64,000 nucleotides of DNA from Rhynchopus euleeides. Taxonomy: Eukaryota > Euglenozoa > Diplonemea > Diplonemida > Diplonemidae. Shown in pieces: positions 20,353 to 32,299 of this stretch; position 1 is the stretch's first letter; each line of letters opens with the position of its first letter. The position numbers and the translations under genes were made by a program. Below the pieces are notes generated by a model, which saw only the letters and a list, made by a program, of their open reading frames with translations, did no database searches and was not told the DNA's origin. The stretch is from assembly GCA_963210315.1 (NCBI GenBank), contig OY723264.1:1736001-1800000 (forward strand). Reading direction: 5' to 3'.

Positions 20353-20911
20353 AGTTGTAAGAACATTCCCTGATGGGCCATGAACCCCGCTCTGAAAAGC
20401 AATCCCTGATGGGCCATTCATTAGTGCTTGATAGAACTGTCCCTGATAGGCCATCATCAGATCACGAGCCGTGTTTAGTGACTTACACAGGCTATCTAAA
20501 TAGTCCAAAGAACGGGGTTTTGAAAACTCCGTGTGGGGGGTCGGGAGGGGGGCCGACCACCCACGGGAGCCCTCCAGAACAGAAGAGGACACGAATGATC
20601 CTGGCGGCTGACAGCTGCCATGCGCTGCTGCGGAGGAACCGTATCAGCGACTGGCTCAGAATCATGACATTCAGAGGGCCTCATAGACTCCCAGTACAGT
20701 ACTACTGCGCTTTTGGTGCAGCAATACTGGACGCCTCGGCGAGCTGACGAGGGCCAAACATCGGGGTCAAAAATAGCAGGAAATCCGTAAAAAATGGCCA
20801 CTGGGGGGTGCCAATGCCCTCTGAGACCACATCCGGAGGTGCGGTATGGGTTTTGTGGGTATCTGGCGGGTGACAGAGGGGTGTAGATGGTTGGAAATGG
20901 GCGAAACCCTG
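20353..20911. other. No gene recognised
   Basis: Contains a short direct repeat of CCCTGATGGGCCAT (about 20367, 20405) and a variant CCCTGATAGGCCAT (about 20440). Otherwise featureless; no domain in any frame. Confidence 0.4.
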
Positions 20912-21124
20912 AAAAATTCACTAAACACGGAGTGTTTAGTGTTTTCAAAGGCCGGGGTCCCTCCCTCCCTCCCTCCCTCCCTCACCCCCCCCCCCCCCAG
21001 GGGGGTTAATACCTGAAATTTCGTGACACCGCACGAACCGATGGATTCGATATCTGTGCCGAAAAAATGGTCACCGTGAATTTTTTGGGGGGTGTACGTA
21101 TTCACCGTGATATGGGGCGTAGCT
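20912..21124 (+). repeat. Dispersed repeat T, copy 2
   Basis: Near-identical to 10519-10754 but with a shorter CCCT tract (about seven units against about fourteen) and a longer C-run before GGGGGGTTAATACC. Confidence 0.85.
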
Positions 21125-21138
21125 TGCAAACCTCGGTT

Positions 21139-21250
21139 TAATTATTTCCCGGCCGAACCCAATTTCGATTTTTTTGGTTGAAAAATGGGTGAATGCGGGC
21201 TGGAGCCGCCCGGCCGGCCGGACCGGAAACCCGGAAATTCACCCATTTTT
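21139..21250 (+). repeat. Dispersed repeat U, copy 2
   Basis: Matches 18357-18460 (TTCCCGGCCGAACCCAATTT and following boxes), with a GGCCGGCCGG expansion in the middle. Confidence 0.75.
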
Positions 21251-21830
21251 CCCCTTTTGGTTACGACCCCCCCACCCCCCCACCTTCTGGAAAAAATGTG
21301 AACACCGCTGTCCTGGCTCACCTGGTCTCACACGTCAGGGCTCTAAGGGGATTAGGTGCAAGAAAAAAACATAATGACTAGACTGGCGTACCGCCCCAAG
21401 AGGGGGTGTGACAAAAAATATATTTTTTTCCCTTTGTGTTTTCTAGGTCCGCAAGGTCCCAAAAATCACTTTTTGGGCACATTTTTCAGAGGTCGCCAGA
21501 GGTCGCCACCCGGGAAATGCCATTTTTGGGGTTAAAAAACGGTTTTTCACCTTGCCCTCGTGAACTAGGTGGGGAAGGCGACGGTCAGACGCAAAATAAA
21601 TGGAGGACCCCAAAGGAGGGTCCGCATCAGGCGGAAATCAGCAGAACCTCGCTCCAGACCACATTGTGGGCCAGGACAGGGTCGGGAAGAGCATAAAACA
21701 CCAGAAAACCGGTCCAGGAGGTCTCTCTGGGGCTCAAATCCCCTGAAAAGGGGTCTGAACAGGTGGCGACCGAAGGGCGACCAATGGTGCCCACGGAGTT
21801 CCTCATCCCAAACTTGGGACCCACCGAAAA
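21251..21830. other. No gene recognised
   Basis: Spacer before the 41-bp satellite. The long minus-strand frames that run in from the satellite stop in this stretch, and their non-repeat tails show no domain. Confidence 0.45.
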
Positions 21831-21831
21831 A

Positions 21832-24022
21832 TGGACCAGATGGTGGTCCCAAATTAGGGACCGACCAACAAAGCGACCAGATGGCGGTCCCAAATTTGGG
21901 ACCGACCGATAAAGCGACCAGATGGTGGTCCCAAATTTGGGACCGACCGAAAAATTGACCAGATGGCGGTCCCAAATTTGGGACCGACCCATAAAGCGAC
22001 CAGATGGCGGTCCCAAATTTGGGACCGACCAACAAAGCGACCAGATGGCGGTCCCAAATTTGGGACCGACCGAGAAAGCGACCAGATGGTGGTCCCAATT
22101 TTGGGACCGACCCATAAAGCGACCAGATGGCGGTCCCAAATTTGGGACCGACCAACAAAGCGACCAGATGGCGGTCCCAAATTTGGGACCGACCGAGAAA
22201 GCGACCAGATGGTGGTCCCAATTTTGGGACCGACCGATAAAGCGACCAGATGGTGGTCCCAAATTTGGGACCGACCGAAAAATTGACCAGATGGCGGTCC
22301 CAAATTTGGGACCGACCCATAAAGCGACCAGATGGCGGTCCCAAATTTGGGACCGACCAACAAAGCGACCAGATGGCGGTCCCAAATTTGGGACCGACCA
22401 ATAAAGCGACCAGATGGTGGTCCCAAATTTGGGACCGACCAACAAAGCGACCAGATAGCGGTCCCAAATTTGGGACCGACCGAGAAAGCGACCAGATGGT
22501 GGTCCCAAATTTGGGACCGACCGAAAAATTGGCCAGATGGCGGTCCCAAATTTGGGACCGACCCGTAAAGCGACCAGATGGTGGTCCCAATTTTGGGACC
22601 GACCCATAAAGCGACCAGATGGTGGTCCCAAATTTGGGACCGACCAACAAAGCGACCAGATGGCGGTCCCAAATTTGGGACCGACCGAAAAATTGGCCAG
22701 ATGGCGGTCCCAAATTTGGGACCGACCAACAAAGCGACCAGATGGTGGTCCCAAATTTGGGACCGACCGAGAAAGCGACCAGATGGTGGTCCCAAATTTG
22801 GGACCGACCGAGAAAGGGACCAGATGGCGGTCCCAACTTTGGGACCGACCGGTAAAGCCACCAGATGGTGGTCCCAAATTTGGGACCGACCGAAAAATTG
22901 GCCAGATGGCGGTCCCAAATTTGGGACCGACCAATAAAGCGACCAGATGGTGGTCCCAAATTTGGGACCGTCCAACAAAGCGACCAGATGGCGGTCCCAA
23001 ATTTGGGACCGACCCATAAAGCGACCAGATGGCGGTCCCAAATTTGGGACCGACCCATAAAGCGACCAGATGGCGGTCCCAAATTTGGGACCGACCAATA
23101 AAGCGACCAGATGGTGGTCCCAAATTTGGGACCGACCAACAAAGCGACCAGATAGCGGTCCCAAATTTGGGACCGACCGAAAAATTGGCCAGATGGTGGT
23201 CCCAAATTTGGGACCGACCGAAAAATTGGCCAGATGGCGGTCCCAAATTTGGGACCGACCCGTAAAGCGACCAGATGGTGGTCCCAATTTTGGGACCGAC
23301 CCATAAAGCGACCAGATGGTGGTCCCAAATTTGGGACCGACCAACAAAGCGACCAGATGGCGGTCCCAAATTTGGGACCGACCGAAAAATTGGCCAGATG
23401 GCGGTCCCAAATTTGGGACCGACCAACAAAGCGACCAGATGGTGGTCCCAAATTTGGGACCGACCGAGAAAGCGACCAGATGGTGGTCCCAAATTTGGGA
23501 CCGACCGAGAAAGGGACCAGATGGCGGTCCCAACTTTGGGACCGACCGGTAAAGCCACCAGATGGTGGTCCCAAATTTGGGACCGACCGAAAAATTGGCC
23601 AGATGGCGGTCCCAAATTTGGGACCGACCAATAAAGCGACCAGATGGTGGTCCCAAATTTGGGACCGTCCAACAAAGCGACCAGATGGCGGTCCCAAATT
23701 TGGGACCGACCCATAAAGCGACCAGATGGCGGTCCCAAATTTGGGACCGACCCATAAAGCGACCAGATGGTGGTCCCAAATTTGGGACCGACCGAAAAAT
23801 TGACCAGATGGCGGTCCCAAATTTGGGACCGACCGAGAAAGCGACCAGATGGTGGTCCCAAATTTGGGACCGCCATCTGGTCGCTTTCTCGGTCGGTCCC
23901 AATTTAGGGACCGCCATCTCGTCGCTTTTTTGGTCGGTCCCAATTGTGGGACCACCATCTGGTCGCTTTATGGGTCGGTCCCAAATTTGGGACCGCCATC
24001 TGGTCGCTTTATTGGTCGGTGA
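21832..24022 (+). repeat. 41-bp satellite with a 697-bp higher-order period
   Basis: The unit is CCAGATGGCGGTCCCAAATT followed by TGGGACCGACCGAAAAATTG or a CATAAAGCGA, AACAAAGCGA or GAGAAAGCGA variant. Each holds the palindrome GGTCCCAAATTTGGGACC. There are about 53 units. Variant order repeats with a 697-bp (17-unit) shift: about 22350-23030 matches 23047-23727 almost exactly. The last four units (about 23870-24022) are in the opposite orientation, so the array ends in an inverted repeat. Because 41 is not a multiple of three and the unit lacks stops, frames of up to about 800 codons appear on the minus strand; these are artefacts. Confidence 0.97.
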
Positions 24023-24944
24023 ACATCCTTCAGGATTTTGAAGGCACGTCTCACACCGGTTGGTGCTGTGTCGCATTCCAGGGGATAGTCCTTCACTTGG
24101 GTACGATTCGGCGCGACTGAGTCATCAAGCTTCATCCACCTGCCTCTCATGGTGGCGTTGGGTTTTCGCACGCTGCGCCGCATTTTCACCCGGCCGAACT
24201 CAAAAACCCAAAGTCTACTGAAGATAGTCTGGCCTCTCCACAACATGTGATGGGAAAATGTTGAGGTCGGGCCATGCCAGCCCTGGCACGAGATCACTGC
24301 TCGTACCTGGGACCACCCGTGTAAAAGTCCCCCCAGGGGGGACTTAAGCACAGGTGGACCTAAACACGGGAGTGGGCTGGTCTGGAGGGTCATCAGGTGG
24401 CCGCTAGGCCACCTGGTGCCCTCCAGGTGCTGTCAGAGTCGAAAAGTGGGGTGCCAAAAGTCCATCCGGACCGGAATCACCCCCATACGACGGAAGCGGA
24501 AGAGGTCTTCTTGGTCTCCACCGTGCCACCCCCGTGTTTAAGCCCCCCCCTGGCCGAAAGTCGCCTCCAGGGGGGGGACTTAGACACGGGGGGTCCCAGG
24601 TACCCCCGAAAATTCACATTGTGTCTACAGTGTGGGGCCCGAAAATCGAGTTTTCGGTGTTGCTTTTCCACATTTGGGGTTCCCAACTTCAGGACTGTCG
24701 CGCAATTACCTCAAAAGTGGCCGAGAAACCCAGGAATTTCTTTTTTTGAAGCCAATATTTTTTGTCACAGTAGCTTAGCTGAAAAGTTGGGCGAGTCGTC
24801 CACCCTATAATGACACAAGAGGGGGGGGGGATTCGCTCCGGAGTGCAGGAAAGGCGAGCGCCCCCTCGCAAAGTAGGTGTCGCACTTGGCAGAGTGTGGC
24901 ACATAGTGCGAAACCCCCCCCCCCCCCCCCAGAGTCTGCTCTTG
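24023..24944. other. No gene recognised
   Basis: Contains a self-complementary pair AAAAGTCCCCCC / GGGGGGACTT near 24325-24345 and a related CCCCTGGCCGAAAGTCGCCTCCAGGGG near 24545-24580. No domain-bearing frame. A C-run lies just before the retroelement 3' end. Confidence 0.4.
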
Positions 24945-25206
24945 CCGTGACCCGTGGAGCCGGGCTACGATCCACACTTTTTTATCCTTTTCTTTTCTTT
25001 TTCTTTTCTCCTTTTATCTTTTTACGTCAATACTTTTTCTCCCCCCTACCCCCCCTACTCTCCCACCCCCCCCCCCCCCCCCACCCTGCGTCCTCCACTG
25101 GGTCTTCTACCCACCTGACGAAAGGTACTCGATACCGGGCTGCCGGAGTCCAGTGGTTCACGCACTACTGCACAGTCGTGGGTTGGCAGCCGAAACTGCG
25201 TAGTAG
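24945..25206 (+). mobile_element. 5'-truncated 3' end of the RT/USP retroelement family
   Basis: Parallels 58126-58437 in order. Shared parts are a CCCGTGGAG box and CGATCCACAC, a long T/C tract, then CCCACCTGACGAAAGGTACT, ATACCGGGCTGCC, and GTCGTGGGTTGGCAGCCGAA with AC. Only the 3' end is present, with no coding remnant upstream, the usual outcome of incomplete target-primed reverse transcription. Sequence divergence from the other copy is clear but paired positions stay complementary. Confidence 0.7.
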
Positions 25207-26373
25207 ATATACCCCGCTACGAAACACACCTGCTTTCCCTTCCCCTCCTTCCCTTCCGCCATTTATTCGTACAAAAAAAACAACGATACAGGGGCACAAA
25301 GTATATGGTGTCAAGGAGAGACTACGTATTACGGACAGACACCTGGTTGTGTTTTAGTGATACTGTATTGCGGTCCAACCACCAAGCCACTGACAGACAA
25401 CTGCTACACACCCACCCGTTGTGCATTGATCTGCCTTGTACAACATATCTGGTGTAGTGACTACAAAAAGGACTAACATTGCGAGAAGGTGCTGGGAGAT
25501 TTACTTTTCCATTCCCTCTCGACGATCAAACCCCCCCAGAGTCTGATATCATTCGTGAGGCCTGGCGCAGCACACACCGTTCACTCGCAAGGTCGTTCCA
25601 AGTGGGGTTTTGGCATGAAACATCACTGTCAGTTACTCCACTTGAAAATGTCCTGACCAGTGTGTCGCATGTTGAACTTTGGATTTTGATCGGGAGGGGG
25701 CTTTTTGTCAGCAGTACTCTTGGCATCCCCCCTGGTGAGAGAGGGAGTTTTGCTGTCTTGGGTTTCTGATATGTTTTGAGGAGGGGCATCTTTCCGATAT
25801 TCGCAGCCTTTCCTCCGGACCCACCCTGTCACGTGCGCTTCCTTTGTTTTAGGACTCAATCGGGCAGTGTCACACATCCGGGCTGTGTCTGTTTTGCAGC
25901 ACCCGCATGATGGATCGCCATGACAAGCATCACTCTTCTCTGGCGCACTCCCTGGCACTGCCTTGTGGAACCTCCATGTTCTGTTTTCCCTCTGCACGAG
26001 GCAAATTCTGGCCCGCGTCCGCGCAAACCAGTCGTAGCTACGTTTACGTGAAAGTGAGGCTTACAGCCCTAAGGGCTGTTGCTACACGACTCCAATAATT
26101 ATTGATTCAAGAGTGAAAAAAAAGAATTGCGAGACTGGTTGCCCGCGTTTGCTCCAATACACCACCTGATTTGGCAAAAAAATCCTTGTGTTCCGGTCAG
26201 ACACCGGCGGAAACTCCACCGATGATCCGCCTCTGCACCACCGCCCAACACCGCCAAAGCTCAAGGCATTACACAAATCAGGTCGATCTACACCCCCTCC
26301 CAACTTGCCTCCTCACGTGAATCAAGGGTGCGCACCCTTTCAGCCTTCCCAGGGGAGGGTAGTGCGCCGCCCG
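25207..26373. other. No gene recognised
   Basis: About 1.2 kb with small frames on both strands (longest about 120 codons on the minus strand at 25629-25997, rich in Lys, Thr and Cys). None is recognisable. It ends directly at the CACGG element. Confidence 0.4.
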
Positions 26374-26418
26374 CACGGTGGGATCTTGTAAATTTTACAT
26401 GTATAACTACAAGTATAA

Positions 26419-26751
26419 TACCGTATACGTAAATATTATGGAACGTAAATATTATGGAACGGGCCCATTTTTGGCCGGTCCGTTCCATAATATTTACGTT
26501 CCAAAATATTTACAGGGCCAGTTGGGGACTCGGTGGTGAGGACGGCTTGCGTCAGGAATCGCGCGAAAAGTGCACGAGTAGGTCCCGTCAGGGACTCTGC
26601 ATGCCGTCCGATCACCTGGTCCAAGTCCCCGAGTCGCAGAAAGCCCTGTAAATATTATGGAACGAAAAAAATCTGGAACGCCAACCCACCAGCGTTCCAT
26701 AATATTTACGTTCCATAATATTTACGTTCCAAAATATTTACGTATACGGTA
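26419..26751 (-). mobile_element. TA-flanked MITE M1 (copy 2)
   Basis: Inverted ends CCGTATACGTAAATATTATG, TA at both sides, interior as in the copy at 18002. Inserted in the left arm of the CACGG element: the right arm reads ACTACAAGTATA-TACATG across the same point with nothing inserted. Confidence 0.92.
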
Positions 26752-26840
26752 CATGTATTATACATGTATAATACTTGCATGTCAACTATTATACATGTAT
26801 AATACATGTATATGCCTGAAATATACATGTAAAATACATG

Positions 26841-27229
26841 TACCGTATTCGGAAAAATACTGGAACGGAATAATGTTCCAAGTTCCAGCCGAGACCCCAT
26901 TTGTTCCAGTTATTTTCCGTTCCAGAATTGTTCTGGGGGGTCTGCGCGGACTTGGCCGTTTTCTGGGAGTCGGGTACTTTCCCAAGGGTATGCTGGGCCC
27001 ACCATCCTCCACCATGGCATGGGGTGGGGTGAGGTGGGATTTCGGACATGTGCCCGAAAAACTGACAAGTACCCGCCAATTTCCCCCATATTCTAATTCT
27101 GGAACGGAAAAATACTGGAACGGAATAATGTTCCAAGTTTCGAAAACTCGGGTTTGTTCCAGTTATTTTCCGTTCCAGAAAAAATCCGTTCCAGCATTTT
27201 TCCGTTCCAGTATTTTTCCGAATACGGTA
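26841..27229. mobile_element. TA-flanked MITE, family M2
   Basis: Ends CCGTATTCGGAAAAATACTG and its reverse complement, flanked by TA. Inside are repeated TGGAACGGAATAATGTTCCA words and GTTCCAGTTATTTTCCGTTC. The opposite arm of the host transposon reads AAAATACATG-TA-TATCAAG at this site, so the TA was duplicated on insertion. It shares the CCGTA tip and GGAACG words with M1, suggesting the same mobilising enzyme. Confidence 0.9.
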
Positions 27230-27294
27230 TATCAAGTAAAAATACATGTATAATACTTGCATGTCAACTATTATACATGTATTTTTACTTGATA

Positions 27295-27627
27295 TACCGT
27301 ATACGTAAATATTATGGAACGTAAATATTATGGAACGGGCCCATTTTTGGCCGGTCCGTTCCATAATATTTACGTTCCAAAATATTTACAGGGCCAGTTG
27401 GGGACTCGGTGGTGAGGACGGCTTGCGTCAGGAATCGCGCGAAAAGTGCACGAGTAGGTCCCGTCAGGGACTCTGTACGCCGTCCGATCACCTGGTCCAA
27501 GTCCCCGAGTCGCAGAAAGCCCTGTAAATATTATGGAACGAAAAAAATCTGGAACGCCAACCCACCAGCGTTCCATAATATTTACGTTCCATAATATTTA
27601 CGTTCCAAAATATTTACGTATACGGTA
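27295..27627 (-). mobile_element. TA-flanked MITE M1 (copy 3)
   Basis: Almost identical to 26419-26751, in the same orientation and about 870 bp away, with TA at both sides. Its near identity to copy 2 suggests a burst of recent activity. Confidence 0.92.
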
Positions 27628-27886
27628 CCAAGTATGAAGCTAAATGTGGAGTCCAAGTCCCGATTCAGGATTGCACTTTTTTTCTCTTTGGGTTTTTATA
27701 GGGAGGGATTTTTTTTTTCTCCTTGGGTTTTTTAGGTGGGATTTTTTCCCAACAGGTTTTCTGGGTGAAGTTTTTCGGGGGCAGGTGGTATTCTAGTGGG
27801 GGATGAGGATGAATCCTCCGGACACCCGCCCCTTTTTCGGTTGTTCCAGCCAAAACCCGGCGTTGTTCCCCAGTCAAGGGCCAGGC

Positions 27887-28155
27887 GTTCACTACCGTGG
27901 CCTCCGGCGGCTGGGGGGCTCCGCCCCCCAGACCCCCCTGTACCACTAGGCTGGAGCGTGTGCCTGTCTTGTAGCCAAGTCCTTTGGGTTCACATCAGCG
28001 AATGGGACCCAGACCACTCTCAGTAGCCTCAGGAGGACGCAGCCAACAATCTGTACGCCCGCAACTCCCACGCGCTCCCACTACGGCGCAAGGAACAGAT
28101 ACTCACTACCGTGGCCTCCGGCGGCTGGGGGGCTCCGCCCCCCAGACCCCCCCGT
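27887..28155 (+). repeat. Two H modules within an R-like segment
   Basis: Modules at about 27887-27942 and 28101-28155. The stretch between them (TGTGCCTGTCTTGTAGCC, TCAGTAGCCTCAGGAGGACG) follows repeat R at about 780-1000, so this is a partial third R copy. Confidence 0.8.
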
Positions 28156-28743
28156 ATGTCGAGCAACCAAATCCTTGAGATTGTGCCACTGGGCATAGGA
28201 AGGGGTCGTTACAATAACGCCCCGAAAACCCATTTTTGGCACCCCTTGCCTGGCATGTTGCTGTTGTGTTGCCACTATCTCTCATCACACAGGGCGTCCA
28301 ATACCCACACACCACACTCACACTGGTTGTGTGGTGGGGATGGGGGGATTTTCTTGCCCGCGAGGGGGATTGTGCGCCATTTCCCCCCCGAAAAACCCTT
28401 GGAGAAAAAGTGGAATCCCGACCCCTTTTTGGGCCCAAAAAGGCCAAAGTCCCAGGCATACTTGTACGGTACATGTATTTTACATGTATATTTCAGGCAT
28501 TTACATGTATTTTACATGTATAATACTTGTCATGCAAGTATTATACATGTATAATACTTGCATGACAAGTAAAATACTTGCATGCAAGTAAAATACATGT
28601 ATTTTACTTGCATGCAAGTATTTTACTTGTCATGCAAGTATTATACATGTATTTTACTTGTCATGCAAGTATTTTACATGTATAATACTTGCATGACAAG
28701 TATTATACATGTAAAATACATGTATATCAAGTAAAAATACAAG

Positions 28744-31700
28744 TACCGTAAACAGAATAAATCTGGACCGTAAGAAGTCCTGGACGTAAGAATGCTGGAC
28801 CGTAAAAATTCTGGACCCCGGGGGTCCAAACCGATTGGACCTTTTTTCCGGTCCAGAGTGGTTTGCCGTTAGAACTGGCACTTGTCATTTTTTCATTGAT
28901 ACCTCCCTCATTCACACGCTCCCACACAGCTCCCGGACAGGTGCACTGCATCCTCAATACAACACACCTTCAGCGGCAAGAGACACAGAAGGCCGTGCTC
29001 TCATGACAATTTTCTTTGGCCGAAGATGGTACAACTATACGGCCACAGGTTGGTGCAGGTGGTGCCACATTGACATAATCGCCAGAGGGCAGGCTGCCGC
29101 CTGGCCACCCCAGAGCGAAGGCCTCAACGTGTATTAGTGGGAAACAAAACGGGGGGGTGGGGAGGGCATTGTGGTGGCTTCCCACTCGATGCACTGAACA
29201 CAAAAGACGCTGCGGCGGGGGGAGGGAGCCGTGCAGCCGTCAGACTACGCGGTACGTTGAACAACGGAGTATACCCAGGTGCGCAGGCGGGATTGCCGCA
29301 ACCACTGGATATGCCAACCATGGGATCTGTGTGAACACAACACACGGATCGAACTGTGCCTGGAAATCAAAGGCACCGAGTGTGCTTTGGATCTGGGCTA
29401 TGGAAGAAGTGTGGGGGACTCTGCCCGTTTGTGCGTAGCTGCCTGGACAGCCGAGTCGCGCCCCTCGTCCTTGTTGTACGGCTTGAACTTCGACATTGTA
29501 GTCTTCAGCCTTTCATACAACCCTAAGGGGGCCGTCTTCGGTGCACTGCTGATGTCTGATACCAGTCCATGCCCCCTTCTTCATGGTCATCGGATGGCTC
29601 ACTGCCACTATCACTGTCACTGGCCCAAGAACATGGGCACACAGCTTCTGACACAAGTGATTTCGCAAGTGGCACAGCGCTCCTCTGTTGCTCGATATGC
29701 CTACGGTTGATGCACTATGCCAGTCCGATCAGCGATTCTCCCGCTCGAGTAGATGCAACCGATGCGTCCGAAGGTCTGAAGGGGCTGGAAACATGCCCCT
29801 CCTCTAGTACCTATGACCCCTTGTTTCCGGTGATACTTTTCTACTGTCTCGCATGTCACACCGCAAACAAGGTGTTGTCATGTTGCACTTTTGACCCCAC
29901 GTATCGTCGGGCAGCACGGTTGGCAACACCGCTCACTGGATCACTGCGAGACATGATGGTTTGCGATTCTGCCTTCTGCCCAGGGGGGGCTGAGGCAAGG
30001 TGACCAACCCTACAGCTGTCGGCCTGTCGGTCGGCCAGTCGGTCGGTCGGCCGACAGCAAAAAAAACCCGACCCCGGAAAGAAGCACACGAGTGAGCCAA
30101 CGCTACAACGACGTAGCGCACAACGTGGGGGGACGGGAACGAAGTTAAAAAAAAAAAAAAAAAAAATACGAAATTTTTTTTTGCCGATTTGGTGACACTT
30201 TTTTTTTTTTTGCCACGGGGAAAAATTTTCGAGACGTAGGAGGATTCTTCATATTCCTGGATTTCCCGAATTTCCTGGATTTCCCCCGGCCCCTTAGGCG
30301 GTTTCAGGGCGGACAGGGCGGACATGCCCGGACCCGGAAATCCGGGTGTCCGGATGTCCGGGTCCAATTTTGACCCCCCCCCCCCCCCCCCCCCCCCCCC
30401 GGACATTTCCCGAATTTCCCGCCCGGACATGTCCGGGCGGACATCCGGACATCCAGAAATGTCCGCCCCGGACAGGGCGGACATTTTCTGGTGTCCGGAT
30501 GTCCGGGCGGACATGTCCGGACCCGGAAATTCGGGAAATCCAATTTTGACCCCCCCCCCCCCCCCCCCCCGGACATGTCCGGCCAGGACCTCAATAGTTT
30601 GATTTTTGGTCCAGAAAATAGTTTGAAAATTTTTGAAATCTGGGTGCCCAAATTTTTTGCTCCTAAGACCGGCGATTTGTAGGGGGACCCTTTCGAATTT
30701 TTTTTTGGGGAAGGGTAAATTGAACGTTTTTGGCCAAATGAAGCCACTGCGACCATTCCCGGGCCTCGGAAATCAGATTTTTGCCCCTCAAATGCGGTGC
30801 CGGTCCGGACAAAAAACCGAAAAAATCGTGAAAAATGGCCCATTTACAAAAATGGCCCATTTACAAAAATGCCCCCCGGACACCCCCAGAGACATGTCCT
30901 AATCCGGGGTGCCAGTCGGGGGGACCTTTCGAATTTTTTTTCGAGGAGAGGTCAATTGAACGTTTTTGGACATCTGAGGCCACTGCGACCATTCCCAGGC
31001 CTCGGAAATGAGATTTTTGGCCCTCAAATGGGGTACCGGTCCCCACGAAAATTCCGAAAAAATCATGAAAATCGAAAGGTCCCACGCACCAAATTCTGCC
31101 CAAAAATCGTCAAAAATGGACATGTCATACGCAGCAAGGGGGCAAACCACTCCCCAATGCTCAATGATTCCACGGCAAGCCAGATTTTCTGATCAATTGG
31201 TTTGTTTGAGCATGTTCCTGGCCCTTGTTTGGAAAGTAGATGACCCCTGGCTGGAGAGGACGGTTGTGCTCGACCGGACGGAGAGAGAACCTTCTCCATA
31301 ACCACCTCCACTCCACAATGCCACAAGTGGCAGGAAGGCCGGGTGTTACAGGCCTCAACCAGGGTTCCAAGGCTCTCCACTTCCTGGCTGCGTCAGGGAT
31401 CACCGGGTACAGCGAGCAGGATTCCCTGTCCTGACACCCCAGCATGTACCACCGGAAGAACCCGAAACAGCAGCCCCCCCCTCATGGGGGTTGCAAGAGG
31501 CACGGAAATCGTTCAAATCGGACCAAGTCCGAAAATTCGGCACTTTCTTGGGTACAAATTGCGGTCCGAAATTTTCCGATTTTTTGAAAAAAGGCTAATT
31601 CTGTAAGGGGGACCTTTTCGAATTTTTTTTTTCGGGCACTTTTTCCACAAGGAAATGTCCGCCCTGTCCGCTACTGTCCACTACCGATTTCAAGGATCCT

Positions 31701-32299
31701 CCATAGAGATTTTTCAGAAAGTTGGGGGTGGTTTTTTCGGGTGGGCAGAATTCGACCCAAACCCACCTGCCGGTGAAAAATCGCGAGATGCAGCCGATGC
31801 ACCGCCATTCCGTGGGTTTCTGGGCGGTTTGGGCCGAAAAAATGTCGGTTTGTGAGGTGGCCCGAGAGGCCGACCGACCGACCGACAGGCAAAAATCGGG
31901 CCGACCGACCGACCCGACAGCTGTCGGCCTGTCGGCCGACTAGTAGCGTTGGTCACCTTGGCTGAGGTACAGCTTTGTGGTACATTTTTCCGGAACACGA
32001 CTAAACTGTTCAGAAGTGCTCAAAAGTGCCCAAAACCGGGCGGAATTGTGTTTCTGGGGTCCCAGGGGTCATAGTTTCAGGTTTGGTGACGTTTTTGGCC
32101 CCCAGACGCCGATGGTGAAAAATTGGCCAGGTTAACAGCTTATAAGACCACCCCTACCCCCCCCCCCCCCATCCTGAGAAATCGCCATGTATCGCCAAGT
32201 CCCCCAAACTGGTCTGGACCGGACAAATTCTGGACCTCGGGGGGGGTCTGGAGGTGGATTGGACCTTTTTTACGGTCCAGATTTATTCTGTTTACGGTA
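28744..32299. mobile_element. TA-flanked DNA element M3, about 3.55 kb
   Basis: Ends CCGTAAACAGAATAAATCTG and its reverse complement, with GGACCGTAA words inward and a TA on each side. It lies in the palindromic right arm of the CACGG element. The tip CCGTA is common to M1 and M2. Frames inside (longest about 144 codons at 29569-30003 and about 190 on the minus strand) are not recognisable as a transposase. Much of the length is a second inserted element (29996-31960). Confidence 0.8.
29996..31960. mobile_element. Non-autonomous element with CAAGGTGACCAAC ends and a 7-bp duplication
   Basis: Ends CAAGGTGACCAAC and GTTGGTCACCTTG are inverted; GCTGAGG flanks both (29989-29995 and 31961-31967). 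Inward, both ends have arrays of GTCGGTCGGCC / GGCCGACCGAC words around CAGCTGTCGG. The middle holds GGACATGTCCGG-type palindromes, long C-runs (about 30367-30401 and 30550-30570) and a 236-bp direct duplication (about 30681-30840 and 30917-31075). No transposase frame. Short duplication and CA...TG ends are hAT-like, but hAT normally gives 8 bp. Confidence 0.7.

Noticed and set aside
19783-20592. 269-codon minus-strand frame over the palindromic duplication
   Set aside because: The peptide mirrors itself on both strands because of the inverted repeats; no homology pattern.
21565-24076. Reading frames of 740-797 codons in several phases through the 41-bp satellite
   Set aside because: The unit length is not a multiple of three and the unit lacks stops, so all phases stay open; the translations are one peptide in different phases with no domain.
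26436-26718. 60-68 codon frames recurring at 18051-18333, 26436-26718, 27312-27594 and 47825-48107
   Set aside because: They recur only because the MITE is repeated; frames exist on both strands and none has protein character.
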